A DNA stretch of 64,000 nucleotides from contig NC_135132.1 of assembly GCF_050908995.1 (NCBI RefSeq), positions 8,675,001 to 8,739,000 of the forward strand. Reading direction: 5' to 3'. Under the pieces are notes generated by a model that saw only the letters and a program-made list of their open reading frames with translations, searched no databases and was not told the DNA's origin. Within the stretch, counting starts at the first letter, position 1. Every line of letters starts with the position of its first letter. This document shows, one piece after another, positions 23,447 to 34,194 of the stretch. The DNA is from Andrena cerasifolii (Eukaryota; Arthropoda; Insecta; Hymenoptera; Andrenidae). Made by a program: the position numbers and the translations under genes.

Positions 23447-24214
23447 CAGCAGCCTCGCCAGGGTAGTCACGCGTCCAATCGTCCCAATCATGCCTACCTT
23501 CGCGAGCGATTCTCCAATTCCGCGCGACGGAACGTGGCCGAGAAGTATTACGACTGCCTGCAGTGCGCCGAGCAGTGCCGCCACACGACGAACGTCACCA
23601 CCAGCAACAACAACAACAACAGCAGCAGCAACAACAACAACGTGAAGCTCGCGAAGACCGCGAAGAACAGCAATCCGGCCCCAAAGGGCGGCCTGAACAA
23701 CTGTCGGGTAGCCAATCCCATCGGCTCCGCGACGACCAAGGAGAGTACCAAGGGCCTGGCCCGCCTGGACGAGGCCAGGGCCCAGAAGAACCCGAAGAAC
23801 GTCAACTTGTCCAGGTCCCTGAAGAACCAGCCGTTGCCCTTGACTCCAGCAAAGAAGAGGTCCTCGCTGGCTCGGCCGGTTCGCGTCCACGACTCGTTCA
23901 CCCAGCCCAGGAAGCTCGTGCCGGCCAACTACACGTTCCAGACCCTGCAGAAGAGGGAGACGAGCGAGTCGACGTACGAGGATGATGAACACGAGGAGAC
24001 CAGCAGGCCTATACGGCTGAGGCTGGAGCAGATGCTCGAGCTGACCCTGCCGCAGACCAGGAGGAGGCGGAAAAAGAAGAAGATGAGGCTGATGAAGCAG
24101 CAAGAGCAAAGCAGACACGTCTGCAAGGACACGGAGAGGCTGCTCCGCGTGCTCAGCGTTAACAATGTGGACCAAGATAATAGGTACAACGACACACGGT
24201 GTTCCGTCATGTAG
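23447..24214 (+). CDS. Stac: In-frame 255-codon extension beyond the STAC stop codon
   Basis: Directly after the TGA the same frame stays open for 255 codons to the TAG at 24212-24214. It looks coding: GC-rich third positions, an Asn/Ser homopolymer typical of insect proteins (23605-23640), a Cys-rich CLQCAEQC motif, several basic clusters (RRRRKKKK), an acidic EDDEHEE run and a C-terminal DTRCSVM. Three explanations are possible: translational readthrough of TGA; removal of a 66-nt intron (GAG|GTGTGA at 23441 to TTCGCGAG at 23506, which keeps phase but has weak sites); or a sequence error or recent mutation that created the stop. Confidence 0.6.
   Translation, partial: QQPRQGSHASNRPNHAYLRERFSNSARRNVAEKYYDCLQCAEQCRHTTNVTTSNNNNNSSSNNNNVKLAKTAKNSNPAPKGGLNNCRVANPIGSATTKESTKGLARLDEARAQKNPKNVNLSRSLKNQPLPLTPAKKRSSLARPVRVHDSFTQPRKLVPANYTFQTLQKRETSESTYEDDEHEETSRPIRLRLEQMLELTLPQTRRRRKKKKMRLMKQQEQSRHVCKDTERLLRVLSVNNVDQDNRYNDTRCSVM
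23606..23641. repeat. AAC/AGC trinucleotide repeat inside the extension
   Basis: AAC and AGC triplets encode a run of Asn and Ser in the extension frame. Such runs are common in low-complexity regions of insect coding sequence and are usually length-polymorphic. Confidence 0.85.
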
Positions 24215-27200
24215 AAACTGTAGAGTGGGACTTGTGAAGGGACGAAGAGACCTGGTGCTTGATCAGCGACGGGCTGAGGAGGCGTGTGACGTTAAATTTT
24301 GAATCACTCCGAGTGCTGTTGGGAATTGGCACTCCTTGGAGGAAGTTTTGAAGGTTTTGGACACATTTTGGTACACTGGCAGTTCAATTTAGTGGATGGT
24401 CTTGGATAACCTAATTTGGGGAGTCTTGGATGGCTTGAACATAATTTGGTATATTGAGAGAGCAACTGGGTGGTCCGTATCTATCTGCAACAGAGTTAGG
24501 ATGCTGGGAAACCGAAGCAACGATAAGAATCATGCAAATGTCTGGAAGAGGTAGGAAGCTAACGCATTCAGAGTGACCTGTTACTCGGGCAGCTGGGAAT
24601 GGGAGAAGCGCTGCGCACTTTCATTGTTTCTAAGGTTACTGGGGCCCAAGGAAGAAGATAATGTACCCAGGGGGGAGTATGAGGAGGCTGAATGATCCAG
24701 CTGAAAGCTGAGGGAAGAACTTTGTGCCCCGCTAGTAGCACTAGAGCTATATCGTATTGCGATAGGGTAATGAATTTGGATTTTCAAGAGAATGATTCAA
24801 AGAGAAAAGAAGCTGCATGGTCAAAGATTTTGATACAATTAGGAGGGCATAATTAGGATTGCTTCACAGGAAGACACAAACCATGGGTAGTTTTTGAACA
24901 AAGCGGTGAGGATAAGAAGGCCAAGAATTTTGATGAAGTTTACAGCGCTGGATTGGAAGGTTAGAAGATACTTGCACTTTGTGACTGAGGAAGCTTCAAG
25001 TGCGCAATTTCTACAGAAATTGATCAAGCACACTGTCATGGCTTAATCTCAAAATGGGTTATGGTCGTAACCTCAAAATATTGCAATGAATTGTTAAGAA
25101 GAAGCCGGAGAAGGGAGTTGGCATGTTCAAATATCCCCATGACTCCCACATTCAAGATCAAAGTCTTTGTTCACATGAATTCATGGCCCTTCCTCGAGCA
25201 CCTATTTGATATTAAATGGAGACTATCCGAAACGGAAGCTGCACAAACGCTTTCCCATCGTGTGGCACGCGTTTCACTAATGATAAGGAAGTTCTTCGTT
25301 CAGTGTGACTTGAGTCTTAGCACTATCGCTTGTTGAGTTTGATAAAGTCGCCTGTCCGAGCAGGGTGGCCGGTGTTTGTATCGTTTTTAAGGTAGAAAGT
25401 TTACAGTAACAATCGTGGACTGAAGGTGTAAATGGCACTGTAAATGATATCCGAAGATGTCGCCAAATAATTGAAGAGAAGAAGAGAGCACGACGCCGTG
25501 ATGGCAGCAGCGAAGCAGACTGGAATCTATTGGAACATTTATCTGCATCGATGTGAATATCGACGTTCAGGGAATTTCGTTTTAAAATGAATTTTTCAGT
25601 GAACATTTATTTCTTCACTTGTCCAGGTGAATTTTCTTTTCCCTTTCGACGGATAATGGGTTGTCGATGTTGCCTACTGATTTTGTACCGGACGATCGTC
25701 CACCGTTGTTATCTTCGTTGGCGCAGAACACACTTGAAGCACTGAGAAAAGACCGTGTTTCAAAGTTGGCGCGCATAGCGGCGGCGCTCTGCGCATGCGC
25801 AGGCTTTGAGCGCGTTCCGAGCCGCACGTTTTAAATATTTGAAAACCTGTTGACACGTCGGACGCCTGGCGTTCGAAGCTTTGTTATTCAATTACTGAGA
25901 AATTCAGGGAAGAAATTTAAGTCGACGAAATTTAAAGGAGAGAATGATTATTTAACTGACAAATAACAGATTGAAACATAATGAATAATTGATCGATTGG
26001 TGACGATCGGCGGCGAAACATTTCATATAAAAGTAATCGGATATCACTCGTGATCGACGAAGAAATCCGCGTAATTTTCAAAGTGTGAGGAACGTAGTAC
26101 CAATAGAGGTCCACATTCACTAGCTGACCCTGAAATCTTCCAGAATTCCATCCCATTCCTGCGTACTATCTCTGCTCCGAAATTACAACTGCTTTTCACG
26201 AGCACACTATTTTTCTCAGAAAGATGTTTCACCTTAGTTGCGACATTCTTCTTTGGCGACGCACGATAATAAATTAAAGAGGATTAAATATTTACAATTT
26301 TCTGTTGAAAGACGTATTAGGCTTCGAAATTTATTTCAAAGAAGCATAACGCATGGTTCTTGGGAGTATTCCCTTAGAAATGACGTAGACTCGATTTTGA
26401 TGAGATTTTTCAGATTATTGCGATCGAAGAAACTTCACTGCACCACTGAACCGAATTAAAGGAAAATAATTAAGAATTCTAACATCCACGCGCTTGCATT
26501 TCACAACTAATTCCGTCCCCGAAGGGTGAACTTTGAACTTTCATCAATTGAAACATTTATAATTGAATTTGAGTATTCTTCGCGAGGATCTTTGGAATAC
26601 TCGTTGCCCTTTCCTTTTGAAGAAACACATTGTACGAGTCATTCGTTGGAAAAAGTTTGGAGACAGAAATGTTATATTGCAATTGCAAATTAGTGTGGCG
26701 ACGAGGTCGTTAGGGGATCCATGGTTTCGTTGTAAAAATAAAACTCGAAATTGTAAGAGCATATTTATGAACGTTTCAGAAGAAAATTATACTGATAAAT
26801 GTTACCGGCGATGGAAAGTGGAATTGCTGTAAGCACTAAGGAACAACAGTCAACTGTTTTATAATTAACATTTAAACTAAAGTACAACCACTCAGATTTT
26901 AATAATGCGGAAATTAAGCAATTGGAGTACTTGCGAAGGAACATAAAATTACTTTTTGCTTCTCGAAGAGTTCTGGCTTTCGTGGCCCACAACAATTCCA
27001 CTTTTGGGCGTCGTTCTATTTAATAATGCCATATTTTATCACAAAGTTGACCAATTGCGCGATTCGCATTTAATTGATGTGCATTTATGAGCACAGAACG
27101 TTTCTGGAGGTATGCGACAACTTTTTAAATAAGAAGAAGAGAATATAAAAATGAAGAAATCTCATTTCAAGCGGACATGCAATTTGCCTATTTTGTCCTC

Positions 27201-27730
27201 TACCGTAATGGGAACTAATGCATTTCAATTAAATTCTTAAAGAGGGAACAGGAGTTCGTTGATTTAAAGAAGCAAAGGGGAACACCCACAAATGCCTCGG
27301 GTCATCATTTCTTCATTCCGTTGCATACCTTCAAGAACGTTGTACATCTGACTCGTTGAAGCTGAGAAATATACGAATGTTGAAGACTTTCATTCCAGGA
27401 CCTTGAAATTAATATAAAAAAGAGAGAACCAGTAGGAACAATTGCTTAGCAAGCAGGGCGTCAGCATGGGACAGAAGAAGAAACTGAAGAGAACTGTTTA
27501 TCCGTCTATCGAGCCATGAAAACCATATAGAATAGGGAGATGATCTTCTTGTCGCTGCCTCTAAGTTCACCAATGACACACGCTGCATTTCCAAGTCGAA
27601 CGGTTCCGAAGCGTTTGAGAAAACGTTCCGCAGTATATATTCACTCATAGAAGAAAGTCACGTCAGAGAGCTCCGTGTACTTATTTTTTCACTGTCCAAT
27701 AGGAGGCGACCCGTGTCGATGAGTAGCCAC
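24215..27730. other. STAC 3' untranslated region candidate and intergenic sequence
   Basis: Just after the last stop lies sequence of intermediate GC content that is likely 3' UTR. The nearest AATAAA-like signals are ATTAAA near 25211 and AATAAA near 26267, so the 3' end is not determined. Nothing coding is recognisable. Confidence 0.35.
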
Positions 27731-27896
27731 CTGGCACACTATCAGCAACGTAATCTCGTCGAGCGTGCCCTGTTCCTGCTTAGAATCCTCCTCGATCAGG
27801 TGGAACTCGTTCGCGAAACTCAGGAAAAGTAGCGCCACGGTGAACGAGCTTTGCAATCCCCTTGGAGCTGGTATTTTAGTCCCAGAATGGACAGCG
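27731..27896 (-). CDS. Doubtful minus-strand exon, unrecognised protein
   Basis: On the minus strand an acceptor CATTCCCCACAG is followed by an open stretch containing SGTKIPAPRGL, a hydrophobic run FTVALLFLSF and the acidic NEFHLIEEDSKQEQ, ending at a weak donor CAG|GTGGCT. The frame stays open to a stop just before 27676. I recognise no family and cannot find matching exons. It could be a membrane-protein exon, a pseudogene fragment or chance. Confidence 0.2.
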
Positions 27897-29730
27897 CTGT
27901 GGGGAATGAGTGAGGCGTAGGGGAACTACAGATTATATCCATTCTCTGTTGGCCACTGTTAGTAGCGAAAGGGTTTCTTCGCACCACTGCAGCATCCCAT
28001 TCCCCTTTCCTCTTCGTTATTGAACTGTTCTCCCTCGTAGTACACTGAATCCCCTTCTAGATATTACTAGGGGTTTCCCCATGGGCTTCGGAAGTGTTGG
28101 AGGAAGCATGGGAAACTCCTGGCTGCGTCAACCCCTGAAGTCCGCGACACTCTGGCTCCCATTTCCCTTGTTTCTTTATCGCCGTGCTAATTTCCATTGA
28201 GTTTCCCTGCGAACACAGAATTTCCTGAAGCTTAGGCGTCACGAAGCTCAGAGAAGAACGCGGTGGAGAATTTTTGGAGGCAAGAGCATCACTCGTTACG
28301 CCACAGAGGCTTGTTCTAAGACTTCTTTTTATCTGTCGCACATGGATCTAATGAATTCTCATAGTTTCTAACATTGTACTCTATCCTTTTACGCATTGGA
28401 AGAAACCGTACTGATATTTACAGGGGAGGTGGTAAACTTCGTGTTACATTGTAAGATTTTGTAAACTTATTTCCTTCGTTGATGCTTGTCAGACGTTTAT
28501 GTGAAAAGGTTATACGAGAGATCTGATTTAACGACCAAAGGGACAGAGATTTCTCAGGCTCGTGAACGAGTTTGCATTGATGATTCGCCGGAAAGAAGAA
28601 TCAGAGTAGATTAGGATTAAGAGTATCAGGGATAACTATTCTGTTATTGTGCGTTGTAATGCTAAGTATATTGTATTTCATGAAATTGTACGCCGTAATG
28701 TAACGAGTGCCCTACCCCTGTTGAAGTGTATATCGAATTATTAACCGTACTATAGTGTGTAAGCTATTCCAACTACCACGCCCAGTATTTTCTAAGTATT
28801 AACGATTATGCAGCTGGATGTGTTCGCGTTGTGGCTGCTTCTGGTCTGCTGTTTTACTAACTACTCGATGCACTGTTGCGCGGTGGTAGAAGTATGCTTG
28901 GACTCCAATCGATCCCTCCGCACCATAGTTGCTTCCGTACGCTTCTACTGACCCTTCGAGTGCTCCGGGTCATTGCTCTGACTACTACTGTGGCTACAGC
29001 TTCCTAATTCTTCATTCGTTTGGGTCTACCCCTCCGTTCCCCGTTGTAACAACTGCGCCGTGGCAGAATTCAGACACCGTCGACCACAAGAGCGCACTTC
29101 AGGACAGCGTTTCGACTTCCCGATCAAGTACAAGTATATTTCTGCTCTACGATACCTGGCCAGCGTGAATTAGACCACTAAAACAGCAGTCCCGAAGGAC
29201 AGAACCAAGAAGTATGTCGACAGCGATAAGCTTCACTGAACCAAAGGTGCGCGTGTTCGATCGAACCACCCAGAGCGAATCTGTCGGACGGTGGATGCTC
29301 ACCAGCGACGAAAGGAGAGACCGAATCGATTGTACCAAGGGATTTCAGGAAAGTTCTGTTTCTGTTGTATGAGAGTGGCTGCGGATTAGCTATGTCTCGT
29401 GTGCCATAACTCCTAACGTTTGATATATTTACCGAGTTTAGTCCATTTACAAAGGGAACCTTTCGTACACGCCCGAGCAAATGTGTTTATCCGAATTCAT
29501 AGACTGCACGAAATATATATTATCTATAAATATGCCAACGCCTGGGTTAATTGTCGATGACCTCCTATTGAGCTTCATCTTCTTTTGTCTTTTACACAGA
29601 GATCTGCAGTATATTTTCAGTGAATAAAATATTCTCAAATCAACTAGATAGACTAGAGCCAAGTAAATAATTCTCCCACTCTTCTGAGCGACTCGAACGT
29701 AGGTACAGATTAAGAGGAAGAGTTCAGGAA
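27897..29730. other. Intergenic sequence without recognised features
   Basis: Short open frames occur on both strands (for example minus 28057-28341 and 29178-29480), but they have no domain or conserved motif I can name. Confidence 0.4.
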
Positions 29731-29734
29731 CTAC

Positions 29735-30119
29735 TAATATTTATTCTCCATCGTGCGATAAAATAATACAAGCTTGACCAGCTACGGAAGTAGCGCGTGC
29801 GAGGAACCACAGCTACACGTTAGAAATACAAAAATTACAATCAGATCTACGCGCCCTTCGATGACCAGCTGGTACGCTCCAACTTAGAGAAAGGTAGGGG
29901 ACCATTAAAAGCGATCGGCGAGGGGATTTCCTTACACACAGTCAAAGAAAGGAAGCGTTACTTGTTCAAACAATTCATTTTCCATCAGAACGATACACGA
30001 ACATCTCGAAAGCAAGACAAGAGACAATCCTCCCCGTCCACTTAATACAAATCGAATTGCGGTCCCAATAAAACTGGCCGCTTCCCCTCGCAGTCCATCC
30101 ATCAGTCTCTGTTCACTCT
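29735..30119 (-). other. 3' untranslated region of the IDGF gene with poly(A) signal candidate
   Basis: On the plus strand TTTATT at about 29739-29744 gives AATAAA on the minus strand, about 375 bases after the IDGF stop. This is the first canonical signal downstream, so the transcript likely ends near 29720. Confidence 0.5.
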
Positions 30120-30582
30120 CTACAGCTTGTACTTAGCGCCCCTGATAATGGGGTACTTGTCCCCAGTGCAGGTGCCACGGAAGTCGTCCAACGAGAGGTC
30201 GTAAATGGCCACACCACCTAGTCCCTTCGCTTTAACATAGGCAGCCTTGTTCCCAGCTGTGTCTGGGTCCTCGAACCCGACCCAGATCCCATCCGCTCCA
30301 GTAGCCTCGTCGTAAGATTGGAAAGCATAGCTGCCGTATTTCTTGGAGGGGTCGTTGACGCGTCTCAAGCGGCCGACAGAGCTCTCCGTCAACCTCGCGC
30401 AGACTTCACCGTAGGACAGAACACCCGGCATGTTGGTGTGCGGCCCCTCGGCACCGGGACCGTCGGTCACGATGGGTGGCACGCCTGATATTTGGCTGTC
30501 GGACGTCAGCTTCCACGTGCGCGCGAACGTGGGGATTCCCGCGACGATCTTTTTGCCTGGTGTGCCATTCTCGAGCCAATAC
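30120..30582 (-). CDS. Idgf: IDGF exon 5: C-terminal barrel and stop
   Basis: The acceptor TTCTTGCAG precedes GTATTGG. The exon encodes GIPTFARTWKL, GVLSYGEVC, GIWVGFEDPDT and LGGVAIYDLSLDDFRGTC, and ends RGAKYKL and TAG at 30122-30120. Confidence 0.95.
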
Positions 30583-32594
30583 CTGCAAGAAGAATTAATA
30601 CTTTACGGATATTTTTGGATGTTCTAATGGAGGCTAGGGTTATGGGGAGCTCCTCTGGGTTGGCAAGCCTGGGAGGAATGGTTGCTCGGGGAAAGGGGCG
30701 TTTATTTCTTTTGGCACATTCTGAGGGGTCTGGCTGCGCTCACAGAGGTAGGTGCAATTTATTCTGCGTGTAAATTTTTGTGGCTTCTAAGTAAAACTCT
30801 GTGGAACTGTATGCCTAATCAGTATATGAGTTAAAGCTGTGTATCGGCAGAGTATTATTTAGTTTACAGTGTGATGCAAGGAAAGCATTATTTGTCAAAG
30901 TTCTCACCTGGTTGTTGCGTCGACATTGTCCTGAGGCACACGTCCATAGCTCTCGTAGATTGGTGCTGGGTAGTCACCTTCCTGTGGATTGCGTTCCGGT
31001 GTTTTCTGATCGAAAGTTAGCAGATGCACAGCCTCGATATTGGGTGACAACAGCCTGGCGTCGTAGTAGACTATAAAAAGCAATACAAAAGCTATCAGTT
31101 AGGGCAGAAACAGGTAAGTGATTTGAGAATCGACGCAAGAAATTGCCTGCTGATCCTGAAGGTTATTTAAAGATTTTTAATAGAAGCGATTCGCAGGTTG
31201 ACTATTTCACAAAATGTAATAGGCTAGTATATAGCACTCACTGCTGCTGTTAACATGCGGCAGAACAGTGATAGTCAGGTCCTTCATTTTTGGCCTGAGT
31301 TGGGCCTTAAGATCACGAACCAAGATAGTGAAGCCGTCACGGTGCTCTTGCTCCTTTTCATCCTTGAACTTTCCATATCCAAATGTCTTCTTCACACCGT
31401 GCCAGAAGGAGCCAAGGGTACTGCGTTGCTTCTTTACCTTCACTGGAGGGAATTGCCAGGCAAGATCAATTCCGTCAAAGTCATAGTCACTCAGGAGTCG
31501 GTTCACTGAGTTGATGAACTTGGATCTCGATTCTGATGTCTCGGTCTAGGAAAAAAATCCACAAAACTGCCCTTAGAAGAGACTCAAGAAATTCAAGAAA
31601 ACAACACTTAAAAGAAGATAAAAATTGAATAAAAAAAGCACTAAATACAGTAAAGTATCTGTGTTATATGAAGCCGGGGGATTCCCCAAGACAGACCAGT
31701 GCTGCCAATAGAATTTAAAAAGGAATATCCCTTGTCAAACAGTACTCACAAGTGCGAGATATTTGTGGGTGTCATCCTCAGGGTCAGCGTTGCCACCGAT
31801 GCTGAGGTAGACCCTCAACTCAGGGAAGGCTTTCTTCAGCTGCGTAGTCAGCCTGTAGTAAGCATATCCAGCTCCAGTGTCGAGATTCGGATTCAGTGGG
31901 ATAACTTCAAAGGTCTCAGTTTTGATCCCTGCGAATCCGTAGATCAAATGGGTGCAGAGGGACAGCGCTGAACGCACGTCGTCTAACTGGAACTTTCCTG
32001 GGCCTGAAACGAAAGAACACTTTATTTTCTTCCATAAATGGCAAGGAGAAGAAAATTCTTCTGGAGGGTTGAGAATATTCCAAGTTGAAAAGTGGCTTCA
32101 AAGTTTTATGAAAAATGTAATATTCATAAAAAATGAGTAACAAAAGCAAATGAAATATATAGGTAGGAGCTAGGTACCTATTTTTTAAATCACGAAATCA
32201 AAAAATACATTTAAAACGGTTTCAAGCAATTTTGTATCGCTTTTGAAGAAAGTTTTACTTTTTTTATTGTCTTGTATTGATTTTAATTTTCTCTTTCTAC
32301 CAATTCTTCCGCCCTCAAGTTTGCCAAATTTTGTAGAATATTCAGCTTAGGAAGCCACTGTTTGAAGAAGCAAATTATTTAGTGAAGAATCGATTTCTGC
32401 TCAAGAAGAAACCGTTAACAGGTCGTTTCTCGATGTCATGTATACAAATAAGTTTTTTCGAACGAATCCTCACCTTGACGTTCAAAGGATGTACTATTCC
32501 AGAAACACACAACCTTATTGTGCTCATGGGTGTCGGCGCTGAGCACCGAGTGCGTGCAAAAAGCCGCAAACGCGACCAAAATTAACACTTTCAT
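30120..32594 (-). CDS. Idgf: Imaginal disc growth factor (IDGF), chitinase-like secreted protein, five coding exons
   Basis: The product belongs to the GH18 chitinase-like IDGF family: secreted insect glycoproteins without chitinase activity that act in growth, extracellular matrix and wound responses (family knowledge). Coding exons on the minus strand are 32594-32474, 32003-31750, 31545-31242, 31070-30908 and 30582-30120. All phases agree and give 434 residues, the normal family length. Residues 1-20 form a signal peptide (MKVLILVAFAAFCTHSVLSA). GH18 motifs follow: SLCTHLIYGFAG, VYLSIGGN, and FDGIDLAWQFP in place of the catalytic DGxDxDxE-type motif, so the catalytic glutamate is Gln and one aspartate is Ala. 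The KVKKQRSTLGSFWHGVKK insertion after it is typical of IDGFs, and the protein ends RGAKYKL. An N-glycosylation site (NSTS) lies near residue 33. Confidence 0.95.
30908..31070 (-). CDS. Idgf: IDGF exon 4
   Basis: Bounded by TTTTTATAG and ACCAG|GTGAGA. It encodes YYDARLLSPNIEAVHLLTFD and the DYPAPIYE segment of the GH18 barrel. Confidence 0.92.
31242..31545 (-). CDS. Idgf: IDGF exon 3: altered catalytic motif
   Basis: Bounded by TTTCCTAG and AGCA|GTGAGT. It contains SDYDFDGIDLAWQFPPV, the GH18 active-site segment with Gln in place of the proton-donating Glu, followed by the IDGF-specific lysine-rich insertion. Confidence 0.93.
31750..32003 (-). CDS. Idgf: IDGF exon 2: first GH18 strands
   Basis: Bounded by CGTTTCAG and CTT|GTGAGT. 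It encodes LSLCTHLIYGFAG and ELRVYLSIGGNADPEDDTHK, the first conserved barrel segments of the family. Confidence 0.9.
32474..32594 (-). CDS. Idgf: IDGF exon 1 (coding): signal peptide
   Basis: ATG at 32594, preceded by GAGG and, 15 bases further upstream, an acceptor TTTCAG (32610-32611), so the start lies in a second transcript exon. It encodes 40 residues plus one base, ending CGTCAAG|GTGAGG. Confidence 0.9.
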
Positions 32595-32609
32595 CCTCAC
32601 AAACTGGTT
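32595..32609 (-). other. IDGF 5' untranslated part of the first coding exon
   Basis: Fifteen bases between the acceptor GCGTTTCAG and the ATG on the minus strand. Confidence 0.6.
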
Positions 32610-32818
32610 CTGAAACGCGTGTAACGAATGATTTTAATATTCACACTTTCTGATTTTAATGAGTTACAGAGGTAATAAATTCGCTCTTTGTCGTGGTAAT
32701 AAACTACTATCCCCACATTCTGAATAATCCTACATTTTGCAAAGAACTATTCCATTATCAAAAAATAGTAAAAAAAAATAGATCCACTGGTAACTATTAC
32801 ACTATTTTCAATAACTTG

Positions 32819-33175
32819 TAATTTAAACCTTAGAACCTCCACTTAAAAAAAAGTTTATGGGGTTCCCCAATTCCCAGTGCAAAGTTGAATATTACTATGA
32901 TTATTAAATGGAATAAGCTCAAAGAAAACTGTCGAATAATATTTTAAAAAACAAGCAGTACAGTTACTTTTAATTGAAACCTTAGAACCACCACTTAAAA
33001 AAGAAATTTATGGGGTTCCCCAATTCCCAGTGCAAAGTTGAGTATTACTATGATTATTAAATGGAATAAGCTCAAAGAAAACTGTCACATTGCTGTTAAG
33101 TAATACTCTAAACATCAAACAGTGCAGTTGGTTTTAATCGAAACCTTAAAACCTCCACTTATGGGGTTCCCCAAG
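32819..33175. repeat. Tandem duplication, about 150-165-bp unit, two full copies and one partial
   Basis: Copies start near 32819, 32971 and 33136, each with TTTATGGGGTTCCCCAA (or a short form) and, in the two full copies, ATTACTATGATTATTAAATGGAATAAGCTC. GGGGTTCCCC is an inverted repeat within each unit. The array lies in the presumed first intron of the IDGF gene. Confidence 0.85.
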
Positions 33176-33235
33176 CAGCGATTCCAGGTTGACTACCACA
33201 GCCGAGCAAAACGAAGGAATACGTGTTCGTCTTAC

Positions 33236-33300
33236 CTTTTCGAAAGGAAGAAGCAGACTGTCTGCCACAATTTCTTCGCCGAGGACTTTGATACCTTGGC
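33236..33300 (-). other. Candidate non-coding first exon of the IDGF transcript
   Basis: On the minus strand a good donor CGAAAAG|GTAAGA (exon end 33236) lies about 630 bases upstream of the acceptor before the ATG. A 5' non-coding exon fits the gene structure; its start is not defined by the sequence. Confidence 0.35.
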
Positions 33301-33301
33301 C

Positions 33302-34190
33302 TGCTCTCCGTCCAAGTAGTGGGGCTGGTCGATCTTACGTCACCGTCACGATCTTCCAGAAGCAGTGTCTCCATATGCCCGCGAACCCATGTGTAATACG
33401 TGCCTTGTTGACAAGAAGAATCGACAAATCAAGGCCAGGGGCCAAAATGTTTCTTGGAATTCTGATTGAAAAATTAGATGTTGGGTCGACGAGCGAGGAT
33501 TGATAATGACGCCTCCCCTTGGTACCGAGGTACCATAATTTCTTATTCCGTTGTAGGCTGATGGAAATTTTTGGGCAGAATTCCCCTTTTCGTCAGTTTT
33601 CTTCAACTTGATAAATTTAGATTATTGAATTTTGTTTCCCTTTTTATGTTTCGGAGCAGGAGTGGTGAGGATCGGGGGGTTCCTCTGTTTAGGAATGTGG
33701 GGGCTAGAGTCGAAAGGGAGTTTTTCAATAATATGGCAATTTTTGACTGAATTTTTATTCATGACTTTAAGAAAATAAAAGGTAATTCTTTCTGGCCTCT
33801 GAAAGACGTGAAAAGAGAGGTAAATAAATGGATTGCAGGTGGAAATTGCTGCATGAGTTTGTTTTGTGCATATGTGTTTTTTTTGGCTACGTAATAATTA
33901 ATTAAAAGGACGGGAGAGATGAAAGTTAACTATGAAAGCTAGTGGAAGTTACGAGCGGAGTTTCCAGCTGCCTTGTTTACCGTATTATCTAACGTGTTAT
34001 TCCATTTGACACCGACTATCTGATAAATGAATAATTTCGCGTTAATTTAGCGGCGCTCTGTCAGACGCAGGGGAATCGCAACCTTTCACTTCGGGTTATC
34101 GTATTAATGTAGACCTTGTTCGTGCAGATGCTAGGGGCTTATCTGATGAATAGTGGAGAATATGTTTCTTGCACTATGAATGCTGAAGAA
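33302..34190. other. Intergenic sequence upstream of the IDGF gene
   Basis: This is the putative promoter side of the IDGF gene (minus strand) and then AT-rich sequence. I see no convincing TATA box or gene. Confidence 0.35.
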
Positions 34191-34194
34191 TACT

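Noticed and set aside
23366..24175. 269-codon minus-strand open frame opposite the STAC 3' end
   Set aside because: Overlaps the in-frame STAC extension on the plus strand; it is a Leu/Val-rich complement of GC-rich coding sequence with no domain.
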